Source: Edaphochlamys debaryana (taxonomy: Eukaryota > Chlorophyta > Chlorophyceae > Chlamydomonadales). Taken from it: a stretch of 64,000 nucleotides of DNA. Location: positions 42,251 through 106,250 of the forward strand of contig JAEHOE010000224.1 of the NCBI GenBank assembly GCA_016858145.1, written 5' to 3'. The notes under the pieces are model-generated. The model saw only the letters and a program-made list of their open reading frames with translations. It was not told where the DNA came from and searched no databases. The position numbers were made by a program, and so were the translations under genes. Every line of letters starts with the position of its first letter. Positions within the stretch are counted from its first letter, which is position 1. Shown here piece by piece: positions 1-9,803 of this stretch.

Positions 1-278
1 TAGGTCAAAGCATAACATGGGACCTCCACAGGCCGTCCAACGCTTCACCCGCCCGAGCAAAAGGCACTCCCGAGCCCGTAATGCGAGCGCACCTGTGCCC
101 ATGCTTCGGGTACCCTGCACCGCCTGAATACCCGTGAGAGCGCCAGGCGGGGGCGCCCATGCTGCGGCCGCGCCCCCTCCCGCCACAGTCCGGAACAGCG
201 GCCCGTAGGAAACGAGCCCCACCACGCGCTGCCGGGCACTCATGTCTAGAAGGTTGAAAGCTCAGTAACCTCAGGGGA

Positions 279-603
279 TTAGCGTCGGTCCTGCTCGATC
301 GCCTTCCACATGCCTGGGAGCGTTCGGGGACGGGGGGAAGGGGGGCGTGAAGCAAGGTTTGGGGGCGGGGCGGGTGACGCACGTGGAGGGAGCATCGTCG
401 ATGGATGGCCCGGCAAGCTCGACGTGCGAAGCTCCTACGACGTGGCGCCTACCCTTCTTCTGAAAGCCTGGTTCCGAGTCCCGGTGCTCCTTGATTTCGC
501 GGTTTGCGAGAGGCTGGTACGCGACGGGGACTAGAATCCCAGCGATGAACAGGCAGGCGCCAGCAATGACCGCAACCTGCTTAAGTTTCTGGGCCTCCAC
601 CAT
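279..603 (-). CDS. small single-pass membrane protein, 61 aa, two exons
   Basis: Exon 1 runs from the ATG at 603 down to 453 and ends at a GTAGGC donor. Exon 2 runs from 313 (after a CCCAG acceptor) to the TAA at 279-281. The lengths (151 + 35) give a clean 62-codon frame. The product starts MVEAQKLKQ, then has one hydrophobic segment at about residues 10-29, followed by a charged tail ending in MWKAIEQDRR. Size and layout resemble small organelle membrane subunits or assembly factors, but I do not recognise the family. The long reading through the intron is an artefact: splicing gives the compact, plausible protein. Function unknown. Confidence 0.6.
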
Positions 604-2682
604 GAGCGGGCACGCGGGCAATGGGGCTATGTGGGTGGGTTTGAGGAAGCGACTCAGCGACTGGTCACAGGCCGCGCTTCAGGAGTTGTCAAGCAGCTGC
701 CGACGTTCGTAAGTGGCGCGGTGTGCAGTTGCAAGCATATCTAGCAAGGCAAATGAGCGGAGGCCAGCATGGTTCACGGGTTTACGCACATACACGCCCT
801 GACAGCCCCGCCCATCCCCTCGGCCGGGGCGTCGGCCGCAGTTGAATTGTGCACTGTGCAGCCCTCGCTTCCTCACAACCTTGAAGACCCACCTCCCTAC
901 GTTTTACCCCCCAGATCGCCTTACTGGAATCCCACATCGCTGACTGCGCCGGGCCGCGTCGTGTGGTCGACACGCGGCCGTTCCGCACCGCGCCTGCACC
1001 GCGCCAAGAAGCCAGTGCCGACATCAGGGACCCACGCTCTACTGGGACCATCGCCTGCATCCGCTACGCTGCACGCCGCCTGCGAGAACAGCATCCCCTG
1101 GCCCCCTGCATCCGCTACGCTGCACGCCGCCTGCGAGAACAGTATCCCCTGGCCCCCTGCATCCGCGCCTGTGCCGGCTCCAACGGCTCCAACAACGAGG
1201 AGCTCGTATGTCCGCGCCGAGGCAGCCCAGCGCGGCTGTACACCTGCCAGGTGCGCCCTGCGTGGACCCGCAGGCCATGGCCGGACCGCCCCAACCACAG
1301 CCGTGAAGGAGAGAGCAGTGCCTGACACAAAATGATAGAGAAGTAGATTCTGCGGTGAGCGTCTGCGGTAAGTCAAGCTTTGTGAGGCGGACAAGACCTC
1401 ACGTTCGGCCTTCAGGCGTGTGATCCATCGGTTCCGGCAAATGCAAATGAAGTGTTGCAACTACCGCCGCAATACATATCTCGCAATCTCTCTGGCCAAC
1501 ATGCATGCAGATGCAGGCGACGTGCGCCACGGCGTCCATCACCCGCCCGCCTAGGGGCAACCTCGACCTCCCTGCCAGGCTGCCTCAGCGCCTCAGCCCT
1601 CCAGGGCGGCGCCTGGAAAGCCGCTACCGTAGCCGTGACGGGCCCCCCACACGCCCTTTCTGTGTGAAGGCAACTTTCGCACCACCCATTGACCCATACA
1701 GCTATATTCCAAACCTTCGCATCAATCCCCCGGCCACCAATCAAAACGGTTGACCCTATGCACATTGCTCTTTAACCATTCAACTTTGCCTTCTATCCCG
1801 CTTTCCAAGGCGGGAGCGGGATACTTCGAGCGTCTCCGAAAGGGAAAGTGCACCCTGAACCAGGGCAGGATTGCCCTTAACCACGTATACCGTTGTGAAC
1901 AATTGCGAGCGCCAAGTCAAGCCTCAGGGGCCTCGGCGAAGTCACACGTTCCGTTATGGCCGCACAACAGCAACACATGCCCCGCCCCCCATCGAGCCAG
2001 GATCATTCGATCGAAACAATCCCCGATTTCTGCGATGTCGATAAGCTGAAGCGACGCCCGTTCGAAGACGGCACCCCTGGGCTGACTGCCCTCAAACCTC
2101 GTGTATTGCCTCGACAACGCCACGGCGCCCCCCCTTAGGAAGGATTGTGCGTGGCCGCTATCCCTTGCTAGCGCTGCTGGCGCCAGGCTGCAGATCACGA
2201 CGATACGGCCTCAGCCCCAGCCCGGGCGCCCAAGCCGCACTATTCACAAATATTGTCAGACCAAAAGACAGTGTTGCAGCCTCCTCCGGTGTTGCACCGG
2301 CATATATGTAGTGGCCGCGATCGGGGCGGCTCCGCTCCGCTCAGCGCCCGCACCACAGGCATCAGCAGCGGCAGTCGCCCGCCGGTGCACCGCCCGCCTG
2401 CACCAACCAAGCCCTCCCTTGGTGCCGCCGCCCCAAGCAAGCGGGCGGGTGCCGGTGCATAGCTCCGCCATCTCCCCGTGTCAGCTGGGAGGGAGCAGCT
2501 CCCGCGGCCCGGATCGCGGGTCAGTCCCGGCTCCACCCTCTGCCATCTAGGGGAGGGTAGCTGCCAGGCAGCTGCCGGTCGAGCCGCCGGACGAAGCCGC
2601 CGCCGCCGACATCGCGTCCCAGGCCGCCCGCCGCCGCCGCCCCAACGGCCGGGTCCGGTTGCCGTTACGGTTACGGTTGCGG
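604..2682. other. intergenic region with no supported gene
   Basis: This is the space between the small membrane-protein start and the 3' end of the pherophorin gene. It holds a 51-bp tandem repeat near 1054-1165. Several open frames exist on both strands (for example 769-1335 plus and 921-1460 minus), but they overlap each other, are compositionally biased and show no recognisable domain or splice-supported structure. Promoter elements of the gene at 603 and the 3' UTR of the pherophorin are expected here, but no clear motif is visible. Confidence 0.5.
1054..1165. repeat. 51-bp tandem repeat, two copies plus a partial third
   Basis: The unit beginning CCTGCATCCGCTACGCTGC starts at 1054, 1105 and 1156, so the period is 51 bp. 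The first two copies differ at about one position; the third stops after about 10 bases. Because 51 is divisible by three, it appears as a 17-residue repeat in open frames on both strands, which by itself does not prove coding. Confidence 0.9.
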
Positions 2683-5600
2683 TTAGATTAGTAAGCAGCA
2701 GTAGTAGTTCCACATGCCGTTGCTGCAGAAGCCCAGGGTGGGGGGGCTGGAGCAGTTGAAGCATAGCGGGGTGGGGTTGGCCTGGGGCAAGGGTGGGAAG
2801 GGTGGGTTTGAGGGGTGCGGTGTCAGGGGGGTGGGAGGGTGGGGGGTGGGGAAGGGGGGCGGGAGCGCGCGTAAGTGCCGGGCGCAAGAGGCACACGTGG
2901 TGGCCGCGGGGTGGGAGAGCAGAGGTGGGAGCGGGGGCGAGGGCTGGGCGGGCATCGGGAGCGCCAGGAGTGGGAGTAAGGGTCACGCGTCGTGCGCCGG
3001 GAGAGGGTACTGCTGCAAGCTCTGCCTCAGGCCACGGGACTATGATGGCCGCCATTACAAGACCCCTGCCAGGGGTCCCGGTCCCAGAGCGAGGGGGACG
3101 GTACTGCCGGCAGACCCGGCCTGGGACCAAATCTCGGACCGCCCACTCTTAACCCCAACCCAACATCCCGACACTCGGAATTTGGACCCCGGCCCGACCT
3201 TGCTGAACTTGTTGAGCGTGTTGATCTTGGCGGTGGTGGTGGAGGCAATGAAGGCGCAGGACGTGAAGCAGGCGTTGTAGCAGCTGTTCTGGAGCACGCG
3301 CGGCTGGTTGCAGGTCTGGGCGAGGCGTCGGCGACAGGGAACAAGCCATATGAAGAATCGAAGAGAGCCCCCTTCGCCTTGACCTTCATTGGCCCTCAAG
3401 CCCCTCTCGCAGCCCCCCCCCCAAATGGTACCCTCCCTCCAGACCCCACCCAAAAGCCTTGTGTCCGAGGACCCTAGCCCCAGAGACCACGGCAGCACTT
3501 CAGGAACATCCGGCAACATCACCCTGGAACATCCCCTCACCGAGCAGGCGCCCCCGGCCTGCCTGGCGCCTCAGTCGGGTTTCCTTCCCACGCTTCGGCC
3601 CAAGCCCCCTCACCGAATAGGTGCCCCCAATGGCACAAGCGACGGGCAAGGAGCTGGTGCCGCCCAGGGGCAGACCGCAGCCCGTGCCCCAGCCGTGCCA
3701 GTAGGGGGCATCACAGGTGGGGCAGCACCAGCCGCCGCGGGAGACGAGGCTGCGGGCGCGTGGGGGGAGAGGGGATGGAATTTGAAGAATATGGGAACCG
3801 GAGATCGAGAAGTGGTGGCGGCAGTCCGTGGGGAGAGGGGAGGGGGGAGGGAGAGAGGCGCGGAGGGGAGTTGAGGGGGGCGGGAGGTAGGAAAGGGGAG
3901 TGACAAGTGGCTGGGTGGGAAGGGGAGGGGGCGCATCGCACGTTGAGTGGCACTTACGGTGCGGGAGGCAAAGGGCGCGACCCAAGCAATGGACCCAAAG
4001 ACTTGTGGCGCATCACGCACGCATGCATGCATGCCCGGCGGGCCTGGGCCCCGAGACTCGTGGAGCCCCTCTGATGCCCAACCGCTTGTACTGCGCGCAC
4101 CTGTACTTGATGTTGTGCGCCGTCACGCGCACCGTCACGTTGGACTGCAGGTCGACGTACTGATCCACGAGACTGAACGGCCCGTCGAAGTACCGCCCCA
4201 GCACGCCGCCTGCGGGGCGTCCGGCCGAGCCAGGGGGGGCAGGAGGGTTGAGCAGGGGCCCACAGGCGGGTCGGTGGACAGGTGGGTCGGTGCCCCCCGC
4301 CCACGCACTGCACCCTCAACCCTCTCCCAGCATGAGCTCTGCCTGTCCCAATCGAGATCCCGCCCTCCGACCCCGCGCATGCAGCCGCTAGTGCGGCCAC
4401 CTCCCTCCCAGCGCTGCACTCTACCCGTCGGGTCGCAGGGCTCCCCGTGCACCCCCTCCCTCCCAACCAACTGCTCTTCCACTCCCGCATACTTCTGGAG
4501 ACACCACACCGGCGGCGCTGACGAAACATGCCCAGGCACATTTGCGTTCCCGCGTTTCCAATACCCTCGGATACCACTCAATGCACGCACCCGCGAGCGA
4601 TGTGTCCGACGCGTTGGGTCGCAGGTAGGGGCTGGCGAGGCAGATGGTGTCGTTGGCGCTCTCCCCGGGCAAGGGGATGGAGGTGAGGTCGATCCCAACG
4701 TACTGACCGTCGTTGGCGGTTATCTGTTGGGAGGTACGGCAAGGGGGTCGCACAGGGGTGTTTCAGGGCCAGTTGGGCGTATGCCGGGCTGCTCGTGTAA
4801 GCCATGGAACTGTGTGTATGGAATGCTCAGGGTACCCCTGGAGGACAGGTCACGCGCACACGGCCCCGACTTGCCTGAGCCGGCTTGCCGTTGACAATTG
4901 CTATGAGATCTGGAATCCTCTTGACTGCGGGCGGCAGAGGACGAAGGGACACATGGGCAAAGTCTGGATGCAAAGGAACACAACCTTTCACAGCAAAGCC
5001 CGCCACCCCGCTCAGCCCCCCCCCCCACCCCTCTCCAAGCTGTACGCGCGGTCCGCACACTGACCAAAACACGAACAAAGAGCTTTACTGCCAAGCCGAC
5101 TCGATTTGGACTGGACTGGACTGAACTGGACCGGACCAGACCGGACCGTGTCACCCTGGACTCACCGGTCTCCAGCCGCAGCTCGGTCACACCCTTGCGC
5201 TGCGCGTCCGCACACCCGATCGCATTCGCAAACGGCGATCTCGGAAACGCCGCCGTGTCCACCGGCGACGCCGGGGGGTCGGGGCTCGGGGCGGGTGGGG
5301 GCAGGGGCGCTAGCGTGGGGTCCTTCACGTCGGTTGTCCCCGAGCGTGGGACCGAGGGTGGCGGAAAAGCCTTCCCGTCGGCACCCGACTGCGCGTGGCG
5401 CCGGCGGGAGGTGTAGTCGGCGCGTGGGTAGGTGAGGCTGAAGCAGAGCTGCGGACCCGCGGTTCGATTCCAAATGGGCAGGCGGATGATGGAGAGGACG
5501 AGGGAGTCGAAGCTGTTGAGCAACAGGGGCAGCGGCAAGGGAAAAGGGGTGAGGGGTGCTGGGGTCAGGGCGCAAGGTGCAGGAAGAATTGCGAGCAGGT

Positions 5601-8389
5601 GCACCGTGCCAAGGAGAGGTGCAGGGAGCGGTGCGGATTGATGTGGGTCGGCCGTGGGGTGCATGCAATGGGCAAAGGCTACCCGGGCTGAAGCCGATAC
5701 CGCATTCAACTACCTAAATTAGGCCAGCTTGCGCCAGACACCCGCGAACCTGGCCCGAGCAGGGCGTGCTATAGTCGACCCCAGGGCGGCTCACCAGTCC
5801 GTGTTCCGCGTGCACCGGATGTACGGGAAGATGGTCAGGCTGGTAAGGGAGGGGTAAAGGCGGCGGGGGAAAGTGCTCAGGTGGGAGATGCAAGCGGACA
5901 ACCCGTGGGGCCCTGGGGATCATAAGGGGAAGCGCCCGTCCTGCCCCCGAAAGGGGGCAAGCAAGGCGCAGGGATGCCGAGACCCAAGGCCCAACAGTCC
6001 TCCATTTTGCTTGTAACCACCTGGCGCTTGGCAACCTCCGACCTGCTGAGACCCCGAGGCTCCAATTCTCCAAACAAGGAACCTTGTAAAATCTTATGGC
6101 CACGACCGTGACTTATTCCTTGAACACATAGCGGAGTGGGTATTTGCTGAACTCACGGAGGGGGAGCGGGGGATGGTGGTTCAGGCGGGGACGGGGGCGG
6201 CGCTGGTGGGGACGGTGGCGGCACAGGTGGCGACGGGGGCGGCGCAGGCGAAGGCGGCCCTGAGGCGGGGCAGCGGCGTTACGGCAGGACTATGGGTTTC
6301 TGGTAGCCCTTCAAATTCCCATGCCCCCCATGCCTCTGCATATGCTCGCCGTCCTCATGCTTTCCCCAACCGCCTCCGGCACAAAAAGCCCGCACATCCC
6401 CCCTGGACCGCACCTAGGTGGCACCTGGCTTCACCCCCACATGCCCCCCTGGACCGCACCTGGCGCGGGGCTGGGCGGGGATTCGGGCGGGCTCGGAGGG
6501 AGGGGCGAGGGAGGGCTGGGGGGCAGCAAAGGCGGTGCGGGCACCGGGGATGGGGGCTGCGGGGGGCGAGGGCGGGGCGGCCCGGGGCTGGGCGGCCGAG
6601 GCGGCGGTAGTGGGGGCTTGGGCGGTCGGGGCAAGGGAGACGGGGGCTTGGGCGGTCGCGGCGGTGGAAGAGGGGGCTTGGGGGGGCGGGGGGGCGGAAG
6701 TGGGGGCTGGGGCGGTCGAGGGGGAGGAAGCGGCGGCTTCGGTGGCCGGGGGGAGGGCGGGGGGGGCCTCGGGGGCGACGGGGATGGCGGCCTTGGTGAG
6801 GGAGGCAGGGGCGAAGGCGGCGGCGGTGAGGGCGGCAGGGGTGGTGAGGGCGGTGCAGGTGGTGAGGGCGGTGGGGGCGGTGAGGGCGGCGGGAGGGGAG
6901 AGGGCGGTGGGGGCGGAGAGGGTGGTTGGGGTTCAGGGGGGTTTGGGGAGGGCGGTCCGGGGCTGGGCGGCCGTGGGGAGGGCGGTCCGGGGCTGGGCGG
7001 CCGTCGGGAGGGCGGTCGGGGGCTAGGAGGCCGTGGGGAGGGCGGTCCGGGGCTGGGAGGCCGGGGCGGCTTCGGGGGCGGAAGGGGAGGCCTGGGAGGG
7101 CTTGGAGGCTTGGGCGGGGGCAACGGAGGCCGGGGCGGCCGCGGGGGATGTGGTGAGGGAGGGGTGGGCGAAGGTGGCCGAGGTGGATGAGGGCTGGGCG
7201 GAGAAGGCGGGGAAGGCGGTGGCTTGGGGGGTGAAGGGGGCGGAAGCGGTGGCCGGGGAGGCAAAGGCGGCGGAGTCGGGGGCTTGGGGGGAACAGGAGG
7301 AGAAGGCGGGGGCTTTGGCGGTGAGGGCGGGGAAGGCGGGGGCCTGGGCGGGGAGGGGGGGCGTGGCGGTGAAGGCGGCGGCCGAGGCGGAGCGGGGGGC
7401 AGCGGGGGTGGTCGGGGCGGAATCGGCGGCCCTGCGAGACGGAACGGGAGGGCGTACTGTTTCAGGGCGTATGATCAGAGGCCCTCTTCCGTGCCTTGCC
7501 CTGGGACCCCGCTGGGGCCCCGCTATGCTCATGGCCCGCTGCAACATCAGTTACTGCCTCCCCTTCATTGCGGGTAGTTCCTCGCCAGTGTTGGTAGGCT
7601 GGGATTGCACTTTGCTGGCCTTGCCGTTCGCGTAACCTCGTCCCCGTTTCCCATTCCTCCCCTTCATTGCAGCCCTCCCCTAGATCCCAGCGTCCGGAGC
7701 CCAGACACTCCTTGTCCCCGCCAAGCCGCCAAGACCCGTGCTAGGCCGCGCCAGGCCCCAACCGCCAGGCCCCAGCCATGTGGGCTGCAACCGACAACAG
7801 ACAACCTCTGGCTGACGGCCCCAACGGACACACGCTCAGCCTCTCACGTGGGGGGAACGGGGGGCGCGGGGGCCGTGGGGGTCGAGGCGGTAGGGGGGGC
7901 CGCGGAGGCGGGGTAGGCGGTCGTGGGGGAGTTGGCGGCCGCGGAGGCGGGGTGGGGGGTCGTGGGGGAGTCGGGGGGGCAGGAGGTGGGGCCGGCGGCC
8001 TGTGGGGGTTGGTGGGATGTAACTCGGTGGGGTGTAGAAAGGTGTGACCGGGCCCGGCGCAACCCGACACGGCGAGAGGGTCACCGGCGGTTCGACCCTA
8101 CCGCGGTGGCCTCGGTGGCGACACCGGTGGGCGAGGCTCCCTCGACCTGTCTATGAGCCCTATGCCCAGCTGTGCGTGCACGCCATCTGCGCGAATGGGC
8201 ATGAGGGTAGGCAACTGGCTCGCAGGAATAGAGCGCAACGCTGCTGAGTTGACAACTATTGTTCCCCAGACAACAGCGGTCTCGCAAGGCCCGGCACGGG
8301 CACGCACATCGCCCTGAGCGTAAGCTTGTGTCGCCCGCCGAGGCTAAGAACCACCACCACAGCACCAGAAGAGCCTTCCTAGGTGCCAT
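2683..8389 (-). CDS. pherophorin-like hydroxyproline-rich extracellular glycoprotein
   Basis: The ATG at 8389 opens a signal peptide (MAPRKALLVLWWWFLASAG). Pro-rich shaft exons follow: 7431-6460 (over 300 codons of PPSPPPPSP-type sequence) and 6259-6157; another Pro-rich stretch lies near 8030-7840. The globular domain is split over exons 5839-5795 (FPYIRCTRN), 5512-5166, one ending at 4875 (IVNGKPAQ), 4723-4591, 4210-4101, one ending at 3958, 3749-3614, 3315-3199 and 2781-2683. The FPY..C start, the CF, VNG and ICL motifs and the Cys-rich tail fit the pherophorin (DUF3707) family of volvocine wall and extracellular matrix proteins, whose shafts are hydroxylated and glycosylated. The intron after 4875 has a GC donor. 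The exon linking the signal peptide to the shaft is unresolved, so two adjacent genes cannot be fully excluded. Confidence 0.75.
6460..7431 (-). other. poly-proline/serine shaft exon of the pherophorin
   Basis: On the minus strand this stretch reads almost entirely as CCN codons interrupted by Ser, Arg, Lys and Leu (SPPPPSP, PPRPPKPP, PPSPGPP). Its borders fit a CAG acceptor at 7434-7432 and a GTGCGG donor after 6460. The plus strand shows a mirror-image Gly-rich open frame, which is the shadow. The basic residues between Pro blocks suggest a cationic rod. Confidence 0.8.
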
Positions 8390-9030
8390 TAGCAAGGCCC
8401 TATACAGCTACCGGGGAGCTATCAACCTCGGGCAGTTGGGGAACGTCCGCAAGTACAGGTCGAGGACATTATCGCGGTGTTTCATGTTGCAATGCTCATG
8501 TGCATGTGCGCGCGTACCTAGGAAATGCTGCTCTGTGGGGCTCCCCGCAAGCAGACTGACCTGGAGGTTGGGGTTCGGCCCCCCGTCGATTTGGCGGTAA
8601 CCAGAGCGAATTTGGCGAGCGTACTATGCAAATATGGCGAGGCCCGAGTAGCAGCTTCCCGGGAGCAAACACGCGAACGGTCCCGGTTTCGAAGGTGCGC
8701 GTTGCGGCTCGGTCCACGGGTCAGCAGACTCATTCGCCTTGTCCCGAACCGTGTCGAGTCGCCCCCAGCTGCAGCAGAGCTGCAGCCTGTGGGCACAGGG
8801 TCCGTGCTTCAGACCTGTAGGCTGTGGGTTTGACTGGAGTCTGACGCCGAAGAGATGGAGGAGGAGAGGCACGCATGCTGCTGACGGGGGGATGTGGGTC
8901 AGTCCAGAGAATGCCCGACAACGCTGAGGAGGCCCGCACTGCCCCGGGCAGCGGCAAACGGTACGGGTACGAGGCGTCCGCCTCGTCGTGTCCTGCTGGA
9001 GATCGCCATGCTAGAGACGCTGCCAACCGC

Positions 9031-9088
9031 TCAGTGCACCTGCTGAGCATCTAACGTGGTCAGCGCACCTACTGAGTAGCTAACCTGG
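9031..9088. repeat. 29-bp imperfect tandem duplication
   Basis: TCAGTGCACCTGCTGAGC at 9031 is followed directly at 9060 by TCAGCGCACCTACTGAGT, and the copies continue to CTAACGTGG and CTAACCTGG. They match at most of 29 positions. Confidence 0.85.
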
Positions 9089-9258
9089 CCAGACGATGAA
9101 TGGCAGGTCCATTTCTCATCCCTCAACAGCTCAGGTCAAGTGAAAGGCCACAACAGACAAGACCCGTCCGGTTCGGTGCTCCGGTCGAGCTACCGTAGTC
9201 AGGGACCGCTGCCCATCAACCGTTGATGTCTTCTAATCCCCATCAACCTCGACAGGTT

Positions 9259-9344
9259 CCCCGTTCACAGGCACAGGCATTCTGCGTCGGCCAACATAAT
9301 GCGACGCCAGTCACCGCGGCACTACGCCCCGTTGTCTATAATAA
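9259..9344 (+). repeat. short dispersed element, copy A, with flanking direct repeats
   Basis: This 86-bp sequence recurs in inverted orientation at 18401-18485 with only a few differences. Copy A is bracketed by the 12-bp sequence AACCTCGACAGG at 9245-9256 and 9343-9354, which looks like a target-site duplication. Inside it, GCGTCG and CGACGC can pair as a small hairpin, and CCCCGTT occurs near both ends. No coding capacity is apparent. Confidence 0.8.
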
Positions 9345-9803
9345 CCTCGACAGGCATGGAAAGGTTGATGGTCCCGTTGTCTTGCATGCTACCGCTGATA
9401 TCCACGTATCCACGCACGTGGGGTTGGGCGGGGCCACACCGCAGGACACCGACCTCCCCAGTCCCAACCGTCATTGGTCATTAGTCATTAGTAAGGAAGG
9501 CTGATTGCCCTCGTCGAGCCCGCCGCACGCTGCACGTACGGCGCCAGCGTCCCCGCACACCACGTTGGAAAGTAGCCAAGGGACCCCTTAGTGGAGCTGG
9601 CAAGACGGCCCCCGTGCTGAGTGTTAGCGCCGCCGATGCATCCTCCGCCGCCGCCACGGCAGCGTGAATGCGTACGGCTCTTTGAAAGCTTGCTTGTAGT
9701 CCTCTTCCCCTGTGTGCGAAGGGCGAGGGGATGAACCAAACCTCATGAGCACAGATACGGTACCAACAGCCCCAATCGGCCAGTAGGCACTCATCAGCAA
9801 GCC

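Larger units (their letters stand above)
8390..9803. other. intergenic region upstream of the pherophorin
   Basis: This stretch lies between the pherophorin start and the 3' end of the minus-strand transferase. It contains a 29-bp imperfect tandem repeat (9031-9088) and a short dispersed element (9259-9344) flanked by direct repeats. Open frames here are short and overlap on both strands; none has a recognisable domain. The pherophorin promoter should lie just above 8389, but no TATA-like box is obvious. Confidence 0.5.

Noticed and set aside
769..1335. Plus-strand 188-codon open frame with a 17-residue repeat
   Set aside because: Overlapped by a similar-length minus-strand frame with the same repeat; no domain, no splice support, and composition is what GC-rich DNA gives by chance.
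5461..5480. tRNA-like GGTTCGATTCC T-loop
   Set aside because: It lies inside a pherophorin exon in frame and no acceptor stem or anticodon arm can be drawn around it.
6321..7190. Gly-rich plus-strand open frame of 289 codons
   Set aside because: It is the antisense shadow of the pherophorin Pro-rich shaft; CCN codons on one strand read as GGN-type codons on the other.
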